Shown: positions 29,570 to 39,000 of the stretch, in pieces
How the letters are laid out: every line of letters begins with the position of its first letter
Numbering within the stretch: the stretch's first letter is position 1
DNA from: CALZKI01 sp045124055
Lineage (GTDB): Bacteria; Bacillota; Clostridia; Lachnospirales; Lachnospiraceae
Assembly: GCA_045124055.1 (NCBI GenBank)
Contig: JBGVKZ010000051.1
Coordinates: 182,586-246,585 of the forward strand
Reading direction: 5' to 3'
Length of the DNA: 64,000 nucleotides
Position numbers and translations under genes: made by a program
Notes under the pieces: generated by a model
What the model was told of the DNA's origin: nothing
The model's database searches: none
The model's input: only the letters and a program-made list of their open reading frames with translations

Positions 29570-30548
29570 TCTTCTGGTTCCTATTATTTTTCTTCTGTTC
29601 CCTTTGTTCATAGGTGTCATAGGCATTGACAATCTTTTGTACCAAGGGGTGACGTACTACGTCTTTACTGGTTAAATTGCAAAAGCCAATGTCTTCGATT
29701 TTCGATAAAACTTTAATCGCCACATCTAAACCTGACTTAGTTCCTGGGGCTAAGTCTTTCTGAGTAGCATCACCTGTAATAACTACTTTTGAGCCAAAAC
29801 CAATTCTTGTTAAAAACATTTTCATCTGAGCTGGCGTTGTATTTTGTGCCTCATCTAAAATGATATAGGCATTATCCAGTGTTCTACCACGCATATAGGC
29901 AAGAGGTGCAACCTCTATAAGACCTTTTTCCATGTTTTTGGCAAAACTTTCTGCTCCCATAATCTGATATAGTGCATCATAAAGTGGTCTTAAATATGGG
30001 TCAACCTTACTCTGTAAATCCCCCGGCAAAAAACCCAGCTTTTCTCCCGCTTCAATGGCTGGTCTCGTTAAAATAATACGACCCACTTCTTCATTTTTAA
30101 AAGCCGTAATTGCCATTGCCATTGCCAAATAAGTTTTTCCCGTTCCGGCTGGACCAAGGCCAAAAACAATCATATTCTTTTTAATCGCATCTACATATTC
30201 TTTTTGACCAAGGGTTTTGGGTTTTATTGGCTTTCCATTTATGGTATGACAAATGCATTCTAAATCCATTTCAGAAAGAGCCTCTATCTGATTCACTTTT
30301 TCCATATCAATCACATAATTGACACGCTGTATGTCAATCTCAGTTCCTCTCTTACATAATCGGTATAGCTCTAAAATCACATTTTTTGCTGATTCAATAT
30401 TTTCCTTTTTTTCTCCTGCAATTTTAATCTTACCATCTCTATCCACAATAATAACATGGAACGTCTTCTCTATGGTTCTTACATAAGAATCAAAAGGACC
30501 AAAAATGTGGCTAATGACTTCTACCGGCAATTCTAATTCTAAATTCAT
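29559..30548 (-). CDS. phoH: PhoH-family P-loop ATPase (PhoH/YqfJ-like)
   Basis: The 329-residue protein has an N-terminal KH-like RNA-binding portion (IVDRDGKIKIAGEKKENIE) and a C-terminal PhoH ATPase domain. Walker A is GPAGTGKTYLAMAMA and Walker B includes YIILDEAQNTTPAQMK. Members act as RNA helicase-like ATPases, and in Firmicutes they are linked to YbeY and ribosome function. It overlaps yqfD by four bases and the HD gene by 11. Confidence 0.94.
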   Translation of the reverse strand: MNLELELPVEVISHIFGPFDSYVRTIEKTFHVIIVDRDGKIKIAGEKKENIESAKNVILELYRLCKRGTEIDIQRVNYVIDMEKVNQIEALSEMDLECICHTINGKPIKPKTLGQKEYVDAIKKNMIVFGLGPAGTGKTYLAMAMAITAFKNEEVGRIILTRPAIEAGEKLGFLPGDLQSKVDPYLRPLYDALYQIMGAESFAKNMEKGLIEVAPLAYMRGRTLDNAYIILDEAQNTTPAQMKMFLTRIGFGSKVVITGDATQKDLAPGTKSGLDVAIKVLSKIEDIGFCNLTSKDVVRHPLVQKIVNAYDTYEQREQKKNNRNQKNGR

Positions 30549-31759
30549 TGGATATTATTCTCCACCTGATACCTATATTCTTTATCGGTGTTATATACAG
30601 AGACTATAAATTCTCCATTTACAACCCATTTACTCACATTATGTTCTATTTTAACATTTTTTTGCAGAATTTGTACCCCCTTTTCATCTAAAGTTGCATA
30701 ATAATTATTTAATTTTTCGTTAAATATATCCTGCACTTTTTCTTCACTATATTTTTGTTCTACCAAATAGTATTCTCTTGCTTCATAAGTGCCATAATAT
30801 ACCGGCAATTTTAAGGTTTGAAACAAGGTTAGTTGCTGGGAGGTTGTATAAATATCATAATATGCATACTTGGGTTTAAAAGGAAAATGAATATCCGTTT
30901 CATTCCACTTAAGATAAGAGGTCTTTTTACTTCTTCCGGTATACTCCTTTTTGTAATAGACATCATCGATTGCCTCCTCATAAGACATAGTGGTTTCAAT
31001 GGTGATGTCTGCATCTGCATCGTAATATTGATAGCTTTTTACCAGTAAAGAATCATCATAAATCGGAATTTCTCCGGTTACTAAAAGCTGTCCTTTTGTT
31101 ACAGTATCCCCAATCTGAACCAATGCTAATCCATTCCTTACCAGCATACTTTTTACTGTTCCATCGCAAGTGGCAACAATATCGGAATATACAAAATCTT
31201 TCTGCACACTTTCCGTTTCTTTTAACAGGCTATTTTCTTCAATTTGTACCAGTAAGGTGTTGCCGGAAATTGCCACAGAACACCATTTAATAATGGGAAA
31301 TTGCTTACGCAAATCTTCCTCCAAAATCTCATAATCGACCTTAGACTTCAAAATCCCTTCGGACACATTATTTTCCAGCAAAAAGTCATTCATCTGTTCC
31401 GTACTGATGGTATAATTCCCGGAAAATTCGATTTTCCATACAAAGAGATTACTGACAAATACAAGGCTCATTGCAAGAACTAAGAATACCAGGTAGAAAA
31501 CTCGGTTTTTCTTTCCGATAAATAAAAAAGGTAGTCCATACTTTTTTTGTATGTCTACCTTAATACCTGTTTTCTCTACGATTTCATCAAGATTTTGATA
31601 ATCGGAAGCAGAAATTTTCATAGAATAGTCTTGATGACTTTGTTTTAAGTCCCATAAATAAATATTTTTAATTTTACATAAATTGATAAAGCGTTCCGCA
31701 CCATAACCTGAAATTAGGATAGAATAATAACCACTCAAATAGAAAAATAATCGAAACAT
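30545..31759 (-). CDS. yqfD: Sporulation protein YqfD
   Basis: This 404-residue YqfD-family protein has a cytoplasmic N-terminal part (about 1-80), a membrane segment (about 88-108, YLVFLVLAMSLVFVSNLF) and an extracytoplasmic domain with the family stretch PIIKWCSVAISGNTLLVQIE. In Bacillus, yqfD belongs to the mother-cell sigma-E regulon, and spore-formers carry yqfC-yqfD-phoH together, as here. That supports an endospore-forming lineage but does not prove sporulation. It lies nine bases after yqfC. Confidence 0.92.
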   Translation of the reverse strand: MFRLFFYLSGYYSILISGYGAERFINLCKIKNIYLWDLKQSHQDYSMKISASDYQNLDEIVEKTGIKVDIQKKYGLPFLFIGKKNRVFYLVFLVLAMSLVFVSNLFVWKIEFSGNYTISTEQMNDFLLENNVSEGILKSKVDYEILEEDLRKQFPIIKWCSVAISGNTLLVQIEENSLLKETESVQKDFVYSDIVATCDGTVKSMLVRNGLALVQIGDTVTKGQLLVTGEIPIYDDSLLVKSYQYYDADADITIETTMSYEEAIDDVYYKKEYTGRSKKTSYLKWNETDIHFPFKPKYAYYDIYTTSQQLTLFQTLKLPVYYGTYEAREYYLVEQKYSEEKVQDIFNEKLNNYYATLDEKGVQILQKNVKIEHNVSKWVVNGEFIVSVYNTDKEYRYQVENNIQ

Positions 31760-31768
31760 AAAACACTC

Positions 31769-32050
31769 CTAAAAATATTTTACCAAAGTAATAACACCTT
31801 TTACTTTCATATCCAAATTCGTATAATACTCAATTTGCAATTTGCTGCCTTCAATGAGAATTTTTGTCAGTTTCCCCTGAATCACAATTTGCGTATCACT
31901 ATAAGATATAATTCCTTTATAATTTTCAATAAAAAGGCGGTTTCCACCCTCAATCGTCACAATGGTTGCTCCAGAAATTACATCTTTGGTAAAACCGATT
32001 TTGTCGGATATTTTTTCCTTCGTATTTGATAGAGTTAAATTCTTTTTCAT
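31769..32050 (-). CDS. yqfC: Sporulation protein YqfC (YabP/YqfC family)
   Basis: The 93-residue protein has the YabP/YqfC fold pattern: GATIVTIEGGNRLFIENYKG followed by strands ISYSDTQIVIQGKL and a basic C-terminal segment. It is thought to work with YqfD in sporulation, since the two genes are nearly always adjacent. The start lies 20 bases after the pdp stop, so it may be transcribed from the pdp promoter as well as its own. Confidence 0.92.
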   Translation of the reverse strand: MKKNLTLSNTKEKISDKIGFTKDVISGATIVTIEGGNRLFIENYKGIISYSDTQIVIQGKLTKILIEGSKLQIEYYTNLDMKVKGVITLVKYF

Positions 32051-32070
32051 ATAACAAAGTATGCAAAATT

Positions 32071-33375
32071 CTACTCAATAATTCCTTGTATGAGTGGTCT
32101 TTTCTCAACTTTTTCCTTAGAAATATGGTATGCCTTAAGAAGTCTTTCTTTGGCAATTTCTACTTTTTCCATAGAATTGCCGTATAAGGTGGCGATAGGC
32201 GTATTTTCGTCCACAAAGTCTCCTGCTTTTTTATGCAAAATAATACCTACGGACAAATCAATTTCACTGTCTTTAGTTTCTCGTCCGCCCCCAAGAATCA
32301 AGGAACAAATTCCTACTTCATCACAGGTGATTTTAGAAATATATCCCTCTTTCTTTATAAAAATAGGAACAGCATACTGAGCTTTGGGTAAAAGTTCGGG
32401 GTTTCTTGCCCATTCTTCCATACCACCTTGGGCTTTAATAAATTCTACAAACTTTTCATAGGCTCTACCGCTTTTTACTGCCTCTTTAAGCATTGTTTTG
32501 GCTAAATCTATATTTTCAGCAATTTTTCCTGCCACAAGCATATAAGAACCAAGTGTATAACAAAGGTTGGTAAAATCTTCTGGTCCTTGACCTTTTAATG
32601 TATCTATGGCTTCTTTTACTTCCAAGGCATTACCTACTGCATTTCCGAGAGGCTGGTCCATATCTGTAATAAGAGCTATGGTTGTTTTCCCTGCCATATT
32701 GCCAATTCGCACCATTTCTTTTGCCAGGGCAATCGAATCTGCCTTCTCTTTCATAAAAGCTCCGCTTCCGGTTTTTACATCTAAAATAATGGCATCACTT
32801 CCTGCCGCCAGCTTTTTACTCATAATAGACGATGCAATTAAAGACATATTATCCACTGTGGCAGTTACATCTCGAAGAGCATAGAGTTTTTTATCAGCTG
32901 GTGCTATATTAGCCGTTTGACCCATAATCGCCATACCGATATGATTCACATTATGGATAAATTCGTCAGTGGAAATATCGGTGTGAAAGCCTTTAAAGCT
33001 TTCCAGCTTATCAATCGTACCACCTGTATGGCCAAGTCCTCTGCCACTCATTTTAGCAACTTTTAATCCGCAGGCAGCTACCATTGGTGCTAAGGCAAGT
33101 GATGTCTTATCTCCTACGCCACCTGTACTATGCTTATCCACTTTCACTCCTTGAATTTGGGATAAATCCAGCATATCCCCGCTCTTTGCCATTGCCATAG
33201 TCAAGGCAAGCGTTTCTTCTTCATTCATTCCTTGAAAGAAAATCGCCATCATCATAGCAGACATTTGATAATCAGGAATCGTTTCCTTGGTATATCCTTC
33301 TATCATATACTCAATTTCTGCCTTATCCAAAAAACCGCCATTTCTCTTTTTTATAATCAAGTCATACATTCTCAT
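32071..33375 (-). CDS. pdp: Pyrimidine-nucleoside phosphorylase
   Basis: The 434-residue enzyme has the thymidine/pyrimidine phosphorylase signature SGRGLGHTGGTIDKLES, the phosphate-binding KHSTGGVGDKTSL and the Gly-rich KTGSGAFMKEK. It cleaves uridine, thymidine and related nucleosides with phosphate for pyrimidine salvage. Its length and three-domain layout are normal, including a C-terminal alpha/beta domain with GGGRETKDSEIDLSVGI. It lies 19 bases after the small cysteine-rich gene. Confidence 0.96.
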   Translation of the reverse strand: MRMYDLIIKKRNGGFLDKAEIEYMIEGYTKETIPDYQMSAMMMAIFFQGMNEEETLALTMAMAKSGDMLDLSQIQGVKVDKHSTGGVGDKTSLALAPMVAACGLKVAKMSGRGLGHTGGTIDKLESFKGFHTDISTDEFIHNVNHIGMAIMGQTANIAPADKKLYALRDVTATVDNMSLIASSIMSKKLAAGSDAIILDVKTGSGAFMKEKADSIALAKEMVRIGNMAGKTTIALITDMDQPLGNAVGNALEVKEAIDTLKGQGPEDFTNLCYTLGSYMLVAGKIAENIDLAKTMLKEAVKSGRAYEKFVEFIKAQGGMEEWARNPELLPKAQYAVPIFIKKEGYISKITCDEVGICSLILGGGRETKDSEIDLSVGIILHKKAGDFVDENTPIATLYGNSMEKVEIAKERLLKAYHISKEKVEKRPLIQGIIE

Positions 33376-33394
33376 AAAAGTTGCCCCCGATTTA

Positions 33395-33568
33395 TTACAT
33401 TTGCTTACGTACGATTAAGTATTCATCGCCATTTTGATAATATGGGCAGGTCGTATTATTACCGGTAATAAATCTTTCAAATTCGTCCTCGTCCAAATCC
33501 ATCATACAAGTGTAACATTCATATTCTTCATCATATTCATAGTTGATACAAGTATCACATATAGACAT
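33395..33568 (-). CDS. Small Cys-rich protein (DUF6472-like)
   Basis: A 57-codon frame starts at an ATG 11 bases after a GAGG site (GTGAGGTAGAAAGAT). The product begins MSICDTCINYEYDEEYECYT and then CMMDLDEDEFERF. It contains two close Cys-x2-Cys pairs and a later Cys in NTTCPYYQNGDEY. The pattern suggests a zinc-binding or redox mini-protein and resembles short DUF6472-type proteins of Lachnospiraceae as I recall them. It precedes pdp by 19 bases in the same direction. Function is unknown. Confidence 0.75.
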   Translation of the reverse strand: MSICDTCINYEYDEEYECYTCMMDLDEDEFERFITGNNTTCPYYQNGDEYLIVRKQM

Positions 33569-33605
33569 ATCTTTCTACCTCACTTTTTCGATACTATTAT
33601 CATAC

Positions 33606-33645
33606 AAAAAAAGAGAAAGTATTACAATGTAATCTTTCTCTTTTT
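33606..33645 (-). terminator. Rho-independent terminator after the LTA-synthase-like gene
   Basis: On the minus strand, AAAAAGAGAAAG pairs with CTTTCTCTTTTT around an inner ATTAC/GTAAT stem, followed by a run of T. It is nearly symmetric and could work in both directions. It lies about 25 bases past the sulfatase stop. Confidence 0.82.
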
Positions 33646-33669
33646 CCTATTGCTTTTTTGTATAATTGT

Positions 33670-35874
33670 TTATTGAACTATAATCATTTCATCAGCAGAT
33701 TCTTCTTTTTCATCGAACATATCATTATTATAATCTTCCAAAATGATATCTTCATTAATCTGGTAATCTGACAATTCTTCGTTTAAAATAACCGGATTTT
33801 CTGTTTCCAGATTTGCCTCAAAAATATAGTCTTCTGAGGCACGTAAAACAGTTCCTGTACCAACCACGCTGGCGTTAATAATATCTCCATCATTGATGGT
33901 ATATTTATTTAAGCTGATTGCCAGGCATTCCGGCGAAATAAACTTGGTTGCACATCGTTCTCCATTAATGAATACTTTCGTCCACGCAGTAAAGTTCTCA
34001 CCGTAAACATATAAACCATTACCAATTACCGCCACGGAATCAATAATGATGTCGTCAACGCCCATTTCCAAATCCGAAGCTGTATACAATTCTTCACCGT
34101 TGTAGGAATATCTTTCTCCATATAATAAGTCATACTGAAGGTTTTCAAGTCCACTTAAATAGGCTTCTTCATCACTTGCATATCCTGCGTGTAAATAATC
34201 CTGATGATATTTAAAAATCGTACCTTCATGAATGTTTGCCTGCTCTGTTATATAAGCAAGTAACTGGTAAGAAGTTAAATCCGCATCTCTTTTTTTCATA
34301 TCAAAGTTATTCCAAGTAACATATTTTGTTTTAAAAGTGCTACCGGAAGCCATATCGGTTTCTTTTAAGCCCATAGTTGGTAAATGGTCACCCCATAAAA
34401 CTAACAGAGTTTCTTCCTCTCTTTCTTCCAACTGTGCCACTAAGTTACCGATAAATTCATCTACATAATGAATTTCATTAACATAGTATTCCCAAGAGTT
34501 ATTTAATTCTTCTGTTTCAGCACCAGATACGGCAAATTCTGGGTCATCGTGAACTTTTTCTGTTGGATAAGCACCATGACCTTGTACGGTAATACAATAT
34601 ACTAAATCCTGTTGATTTTCGCTTTCGTTCATTACTTTATCAATCTGTTCCAATAACAAATTATCTGCCGCCCAGGTTCCAAGGGTGTTATATTCATCAA
34701 CAATCATAAATTCCTTACTTACAAAGGAATCAAATCCCATCATTGAAAAGGCGTTATTTCGACTGTAAAATTTTGCAGTATTATTGTGAACAACGTGTGT
34801 GGAATAACCGATTTTACTCAAATCACTGGCAATACTTTCGCAATCTGTTTCTTTTAAAATCGTTTTGTATGGATATTCGCCTGTACCAAAAAATCTCATA
34901 CTCATACCGGTCAACACTTCAAACTCTGTATTGGCTGTTCCTGCACCAACTACCGGTACTGTCATATAACCCGTGGTAAAATTATCCTCTAGATAATGGA
35001 AATTCGGAATTGGGTCTCCCCCTTCAATATCCAAATAATTTACTTCACTTGGGTCTACAAAAGATTCTAATAATACCACAATAATATTAGGCATATCTTC
35101 ATCCAAGGCAGTATTACCGACCTGAATAGAATCTTCAATTTCCGAAATCGTTTCTTCCCCATAGTTAATTGGTTTACTCATTCCTGTACCTACTACACTG
35201 GTAGAAAATCCGTAAACAAATCCATACTCTTCATACCCTAATGCAATATTTTCAAAATATCCGGACAATACATTCTGATTTACCGCAGCTTCTGTCACCA
35301 TTGGAATCCACATAAAACAAGAACCAATCGCAATCAGCGAAATCATCTTATGAAGTTTTCCTTTAAATTTGGGTGCTTTTACATATAACAGTACATTGAA
35401 ACCAATTACTAACGCTACCAGAATAATCACAAGAACACATTCTGTCATCGTAAAATAGGTACTGTTCATTGCAAACAAATCACCAATCAATTTTAAATCT
35501 GTATAACTAAATGGTGTAACACGTTTTGCTAAAATACAGCCATTGATAATTCCTAAGAAACACCAGATTAAACCTAGTGTGAATCGAATAGCAATACGTT
35601 TTTTAAACAGATAAACAACTAATAAAGTTGCAAAAATAATCATGGAATTATACAAGAAAATCCATGGTGCTTCTATCATAAATTGAAATGCCTTTCCAAC
35701 AGAATGTCTGGAACAGGCTTCAATAAATAGACATAAACACATGGCCATTATCATATGCCATATTAAAGATGTTTTATTAAAAAAGTTCACTATTTTCGCT
35801 TTTTTTTCGCTGCTGATAGAAAATTTTTTCAACATATTATCCCTCTTAAGTTTTTTAAAACAAACTTTACCCAT
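33670..35874 (-). CDS. LTA synthase family sulfatase with C-terminal IPT/TIG-like domain
   Basis: The 734-residue protein has about five N-terminal membrane segments and an extracellular alkaline-phosphatase-like domain. Visible catalytic residues are Glu270 (VVLLESF), the nucleophile Thr313 in GTANTEFEVLTG, His433 in TVQGHGAYP, and Asp496-His497 in WGDHLP. Such enzymes transfer glycerol-phosphate to lipoteichoic acid or modify surface glycans. After the catalytic domain comes an unusual immunoglobulin-like IPT/TIG-type region (about 608-686, containing VIGNGLYVYGENFTAWTKVF) and an acidic tail. The ATG at 35874 has a strong AGAAGGAG site. It lies downstream of the rotary-ATPase cluster but behind a terminator, so shared function is only suggested. 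Confidence 0.9.
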   Translation of the reverse strand: MGKVCFKKLKRDNMLKKFSISSEKKAKIVNFFNKTSLIWHMIMAMCLCLFIEACSRHSVGKAFQFMIEAPWIFLYNSMIIFATLLVVYLFKKRIAIRFTLGLIWCFLGIINGCILAKRVTPFSYTDLKLIGDLFAMNSTYFTMTECVLVIILVALVIGFNVLLYVKAPKFKGKLHKMISLIAIGSCFMWIPMVTEAAVNQNVLSGYFENIALGYEEYGFVYGFSTSVVGTGMSKPINYGEETISEIEDSIQVGNTALDEDMPNIIVVLLESFVDPSEVNYLDIEGGDPIPNFHYLEDNFTTGYMTVPVVGAGTANTEFEVLTGMSMRFFGTGEYPYKTILKETDCESIASDLSKIGYSTHVVHNNTAKFYSRNNAFSMMGFDSFVSKEFMIVDEYNTLGTWAADNLLLEQIDKVMNESENQQDLVYCITVQGHGAYPTEKVHDDPEFAVSGAETEELNNSWEYYVNEIHYVDEFIGNLVAQLEEREEETLLVLWGDHLPTMGLKETDMASGSTFKTKYVTWNNFDMKKRDADLTSYQLLAYITEQANIHEGTIFKYHQDYLHAGYASDEEAYLSGLENLQYDLLYGERYSYNGEELYTASDLEMGVDDIIIDSVAVIGNGLYVYGENFTAWTKVFINGERCATKFISPECLAISLNKYTINDGDIINASVVGTGTVLRASEDYIFEANLETENPVILNEELSDYQINEDIILEDYNNDMFDEKEESADEMIIVQ

Positions 35875-35907
35875 AAGTTCTCCTTCTGTATTAAAAGTAC
35901 CATATAC

Positions 35908-35936
35908 AGAATATTAAATTCAGGTTAAAAAATCAA
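35908..35936 (-). promoter_or_regulatory. Candidate sigma-A promoter for the LTA-synthase-like gene
   Basis: On the minus strand, TTGATT and TATTCT are separated by 17 bases, about 35 bases upstream of the start codon. Each box matches four of six consensus bases. The prediction rests on pattern only. Confidence 0.4.
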
Positions 35937-35991
35937 CGTTATTAAAGTATATCTTTCACAATAAAATTTTTAAAATTTATGCACTTTGCAT

Positions 35992-36041
35992 AAAAAGAGC
36001 CACCCATACCTTAATAGAACCTTAAAGCATTAAAGTGGCTC
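35992..36041 (-). terminator. Rho-independent terminator at the end of the rotary-ATPase/surface-protein operon
   Basis: On the minus strand, GAGCCAC and GTGGCTC pair across an AT-rich 31-base loop and run into TTTTTATG. It follows the giant 3519-codon gene by about 25 bases and separates it from the LTA-synthase-like gene. Confidence 0.8.
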
Positions 36042-36066
36042 ATTTTTATATACTTTTTTTTGATAT

Positions 36067-39000
36067 TTATGCCTTACGCTCTTTGCGTTTTACATAGATA
36101 ACAACAGCACCAGCAATAGCGAAAATTATGAGAATTGGTATGATATACATTATAATACCTCTTTCCTGGTTGACATCTACTTTTGAAACGGCATATCCGC
36201 TTACGTGCTGAGATAAATCTTTAATGCCAAGTTTCTCATTTTCTGAGATATAAGCATCTTTGGTTAAATATTCTGCTACGCTAACGATTTCATAAACGCC
36301 AGTTTCATTATTGTATACGGTCATATATTCACCAGCACCAATTTCTTCACTTTCTGTATTTTCGGTAGTTTTTTCAGAAGAATTATTGTTCTCTATATTT
36401 TGAGTATTTTCAGAAGTTTCTGTATCCTCTTTAGAATCTATCTTTTCTTCTTCTAAGTTTGCATCTTCTTGTGCATCTGTACCTTCCTCTGCATTAGGCT
36501 CTGTACTATCTTCTGATGAACTACTGTCCGAACCGGTCGAACTTGAATCAGTTGAACTTGAATCAGTTGAACTTGAACCAGTTGTGCTTGAACCAGTTGT
36601 GCTTGAGTCAGTAGTCTGGCTTATCGCATCTTCTGACTGATTTTCCGTAGTACTTATATAAGTTCCTTCTGTTCCGTCATCTACTCCTTCTGTATCATCA
36701 TCAGAACCTTGACTGCTAATTGCATCACTTGTACCTAGTACACCATCTGTTGCCTGTGCATTTTCACTGTCTGCCATTTGTGTAACACCGGAAGTTGAAG
36801 CTGTATTCTCACCAGTACTATTGTCAGTAATCAGTTCTCCAGAGCTATTACCTACAATTTCTTCTAAATCCGCTGTGGAATGAATCTTATCACTTAAATC
36901 GGCATTAGCGGAGTAAGTATTATTGATACTTGAATACTGAGATTCATTTTCTCCACTAAAGAAACTCATTGCATAGTCCAGTAAGGAAACTTGTGTTTCA
37001 ATACTATTATCAAAAAGAATTTCTCCAGTTGCATAGTTATAACCGATAATACCACCATTATTGTATTCTACAAGCACGTATGGAACAGACGCATCTAAGG
37101 TGTTGGTCATACGCACAATCGCCTGATTTTCAACTTCTTCAGGAATATTGTAATCTTCGTGCATCATATCCACCATCATACCATCGTTTCCAAGTACCGT
37201 CTGGTAAATTTCTCCATTCAGTTTGTATAACAAGATATCGGTTTTTCTGGTTTCTAATGTGCCATCTACGGTGTAAAGCTCATCGTTTAATACAAATAAC
37301 TGTGAGTCTCTGTTAATATCGCTATATTCTGAAACAACATGGCTATATTTTGCATATGTATCAATCGCAAAGCTACCATATCTAAAGCTCCAAAGAGGTG
37401 TAGCTTCACTTTGTTTTTCTATATTGGAAACGCTACCTACTTTTGTCTTACTTTCCACATTCCATATTGTTCCATTACTATCTAGAGCCTTACCATTCAT
37501 TACAGTAATAAAGTCACCTGACCATGTGCCAGCCAATGAAACAAGTCCGTCTTCAGAAATATAATAATAATCATTTCCATAAACCATAATGTCTGTCTTT
37601 AAGTCATTAACCCCTAGCTGCACACTTTCCAGTTCTTCAAAGTTACTACCATTCAATAAAGCGTCACCTTCCAAGGTATTATCATTAAGGTAACCATATT
37701 CAAAGGTAAGGGTCTTATCAAAGGCATAACTAAAGGTTGTTACTTTATCCGTAATAACTTCCTGTGCAATAATAGTATCTCCTGCTTTTAAAGTATAGTA
37801 TCCGTTGTTTACTAAATCCTCTGAAAATTCCACATTAATCTTATCAATATCAGAAGCATATACCATACCATAAGTAGTCACAACACGTCTTAGGCTAAAG
37901 GTTGAGGATAAATCAATCGTTCTTGCATCATTTCTATCTCTTGGTACTGGTAATCTTGGTATACTTTCCTGCATCTTCACATGAGGATCCAAATAGTACA
38001 TTCTCTGTATACTTTCACGTGGTTGCGGTAAGTATGTACCTGTATCAGCCCCGGTAGATTCATATGGGTTCTTTAAACCTCTGGTTGCACCAGAAGTACC
38101 GTCTGGTACATCACCTACGGATACTCTCCATGAACTATCTCGACCAACATAATCTGGTGCACTATTATTATAATATAAACTAAAGCCTATCGTACGATAG
38201 AACACAGAGGTTCTATTTTGTGTATCACTAATTACCCGACTACCATCTAAATCCGTACTTTCAAATACTTGTATCTGATTCAATTTGTTTGGATAATTAT
38301 TGGAAGCTACGTTGCTGGTATTCCAGTAGGAATATGCATAAGAGCCGTCTGATTTTGTAATTGCCCCTGCATAAACATCTCCTGATCCATAATTTAAAAT
38401 AGTCTTATCCCAAATTCGATTATCACGTCCAATGAATTTAAAATTAACATCATCTGCTGCAAAAGCACCTGTTTTTCCACTGCCACCTGAAATTTTGTCT
38501 GCGATGACAATATTTCCATAGGTTTTATCTACTTCATTGCAATTTGCATTGACGCCTTTAATACGGTTACCATTGTCGCCAGTTAGGGAAATTGCACCAC
38601 TTGAATCAGTACCTAAGCCCCTATATAAAAGACCGGTTCTACCGATTATACCACCTGCATATCCGTCTTTGGCAGTAACTGTTCCGGCAAAGTAATTGCG
38701 GTACATTCCAGCTACGGAATAAGTATAATAGGTTTTTCCATTGGAAATACTTGTTGTATATTCGTTACAATACATTCCGGAAACACCACCGGCAATCTGT
38801 TTATCTGCCGCTATAACGTTGGCATTTGAGTAACTCTGGAATACACATCCACTGTTCTGTTTACCAACCAGACCACCTACATTGGTTTTTCCTTTAATGT
38901 AGTAATCATCGATTGAGGCAGCGGTATATCTATCCAAACCACCACTCAAAAATTCCGCTTCTTCCACTTCATCGTAGCTTGCCAGATAGAAACAACTTCC

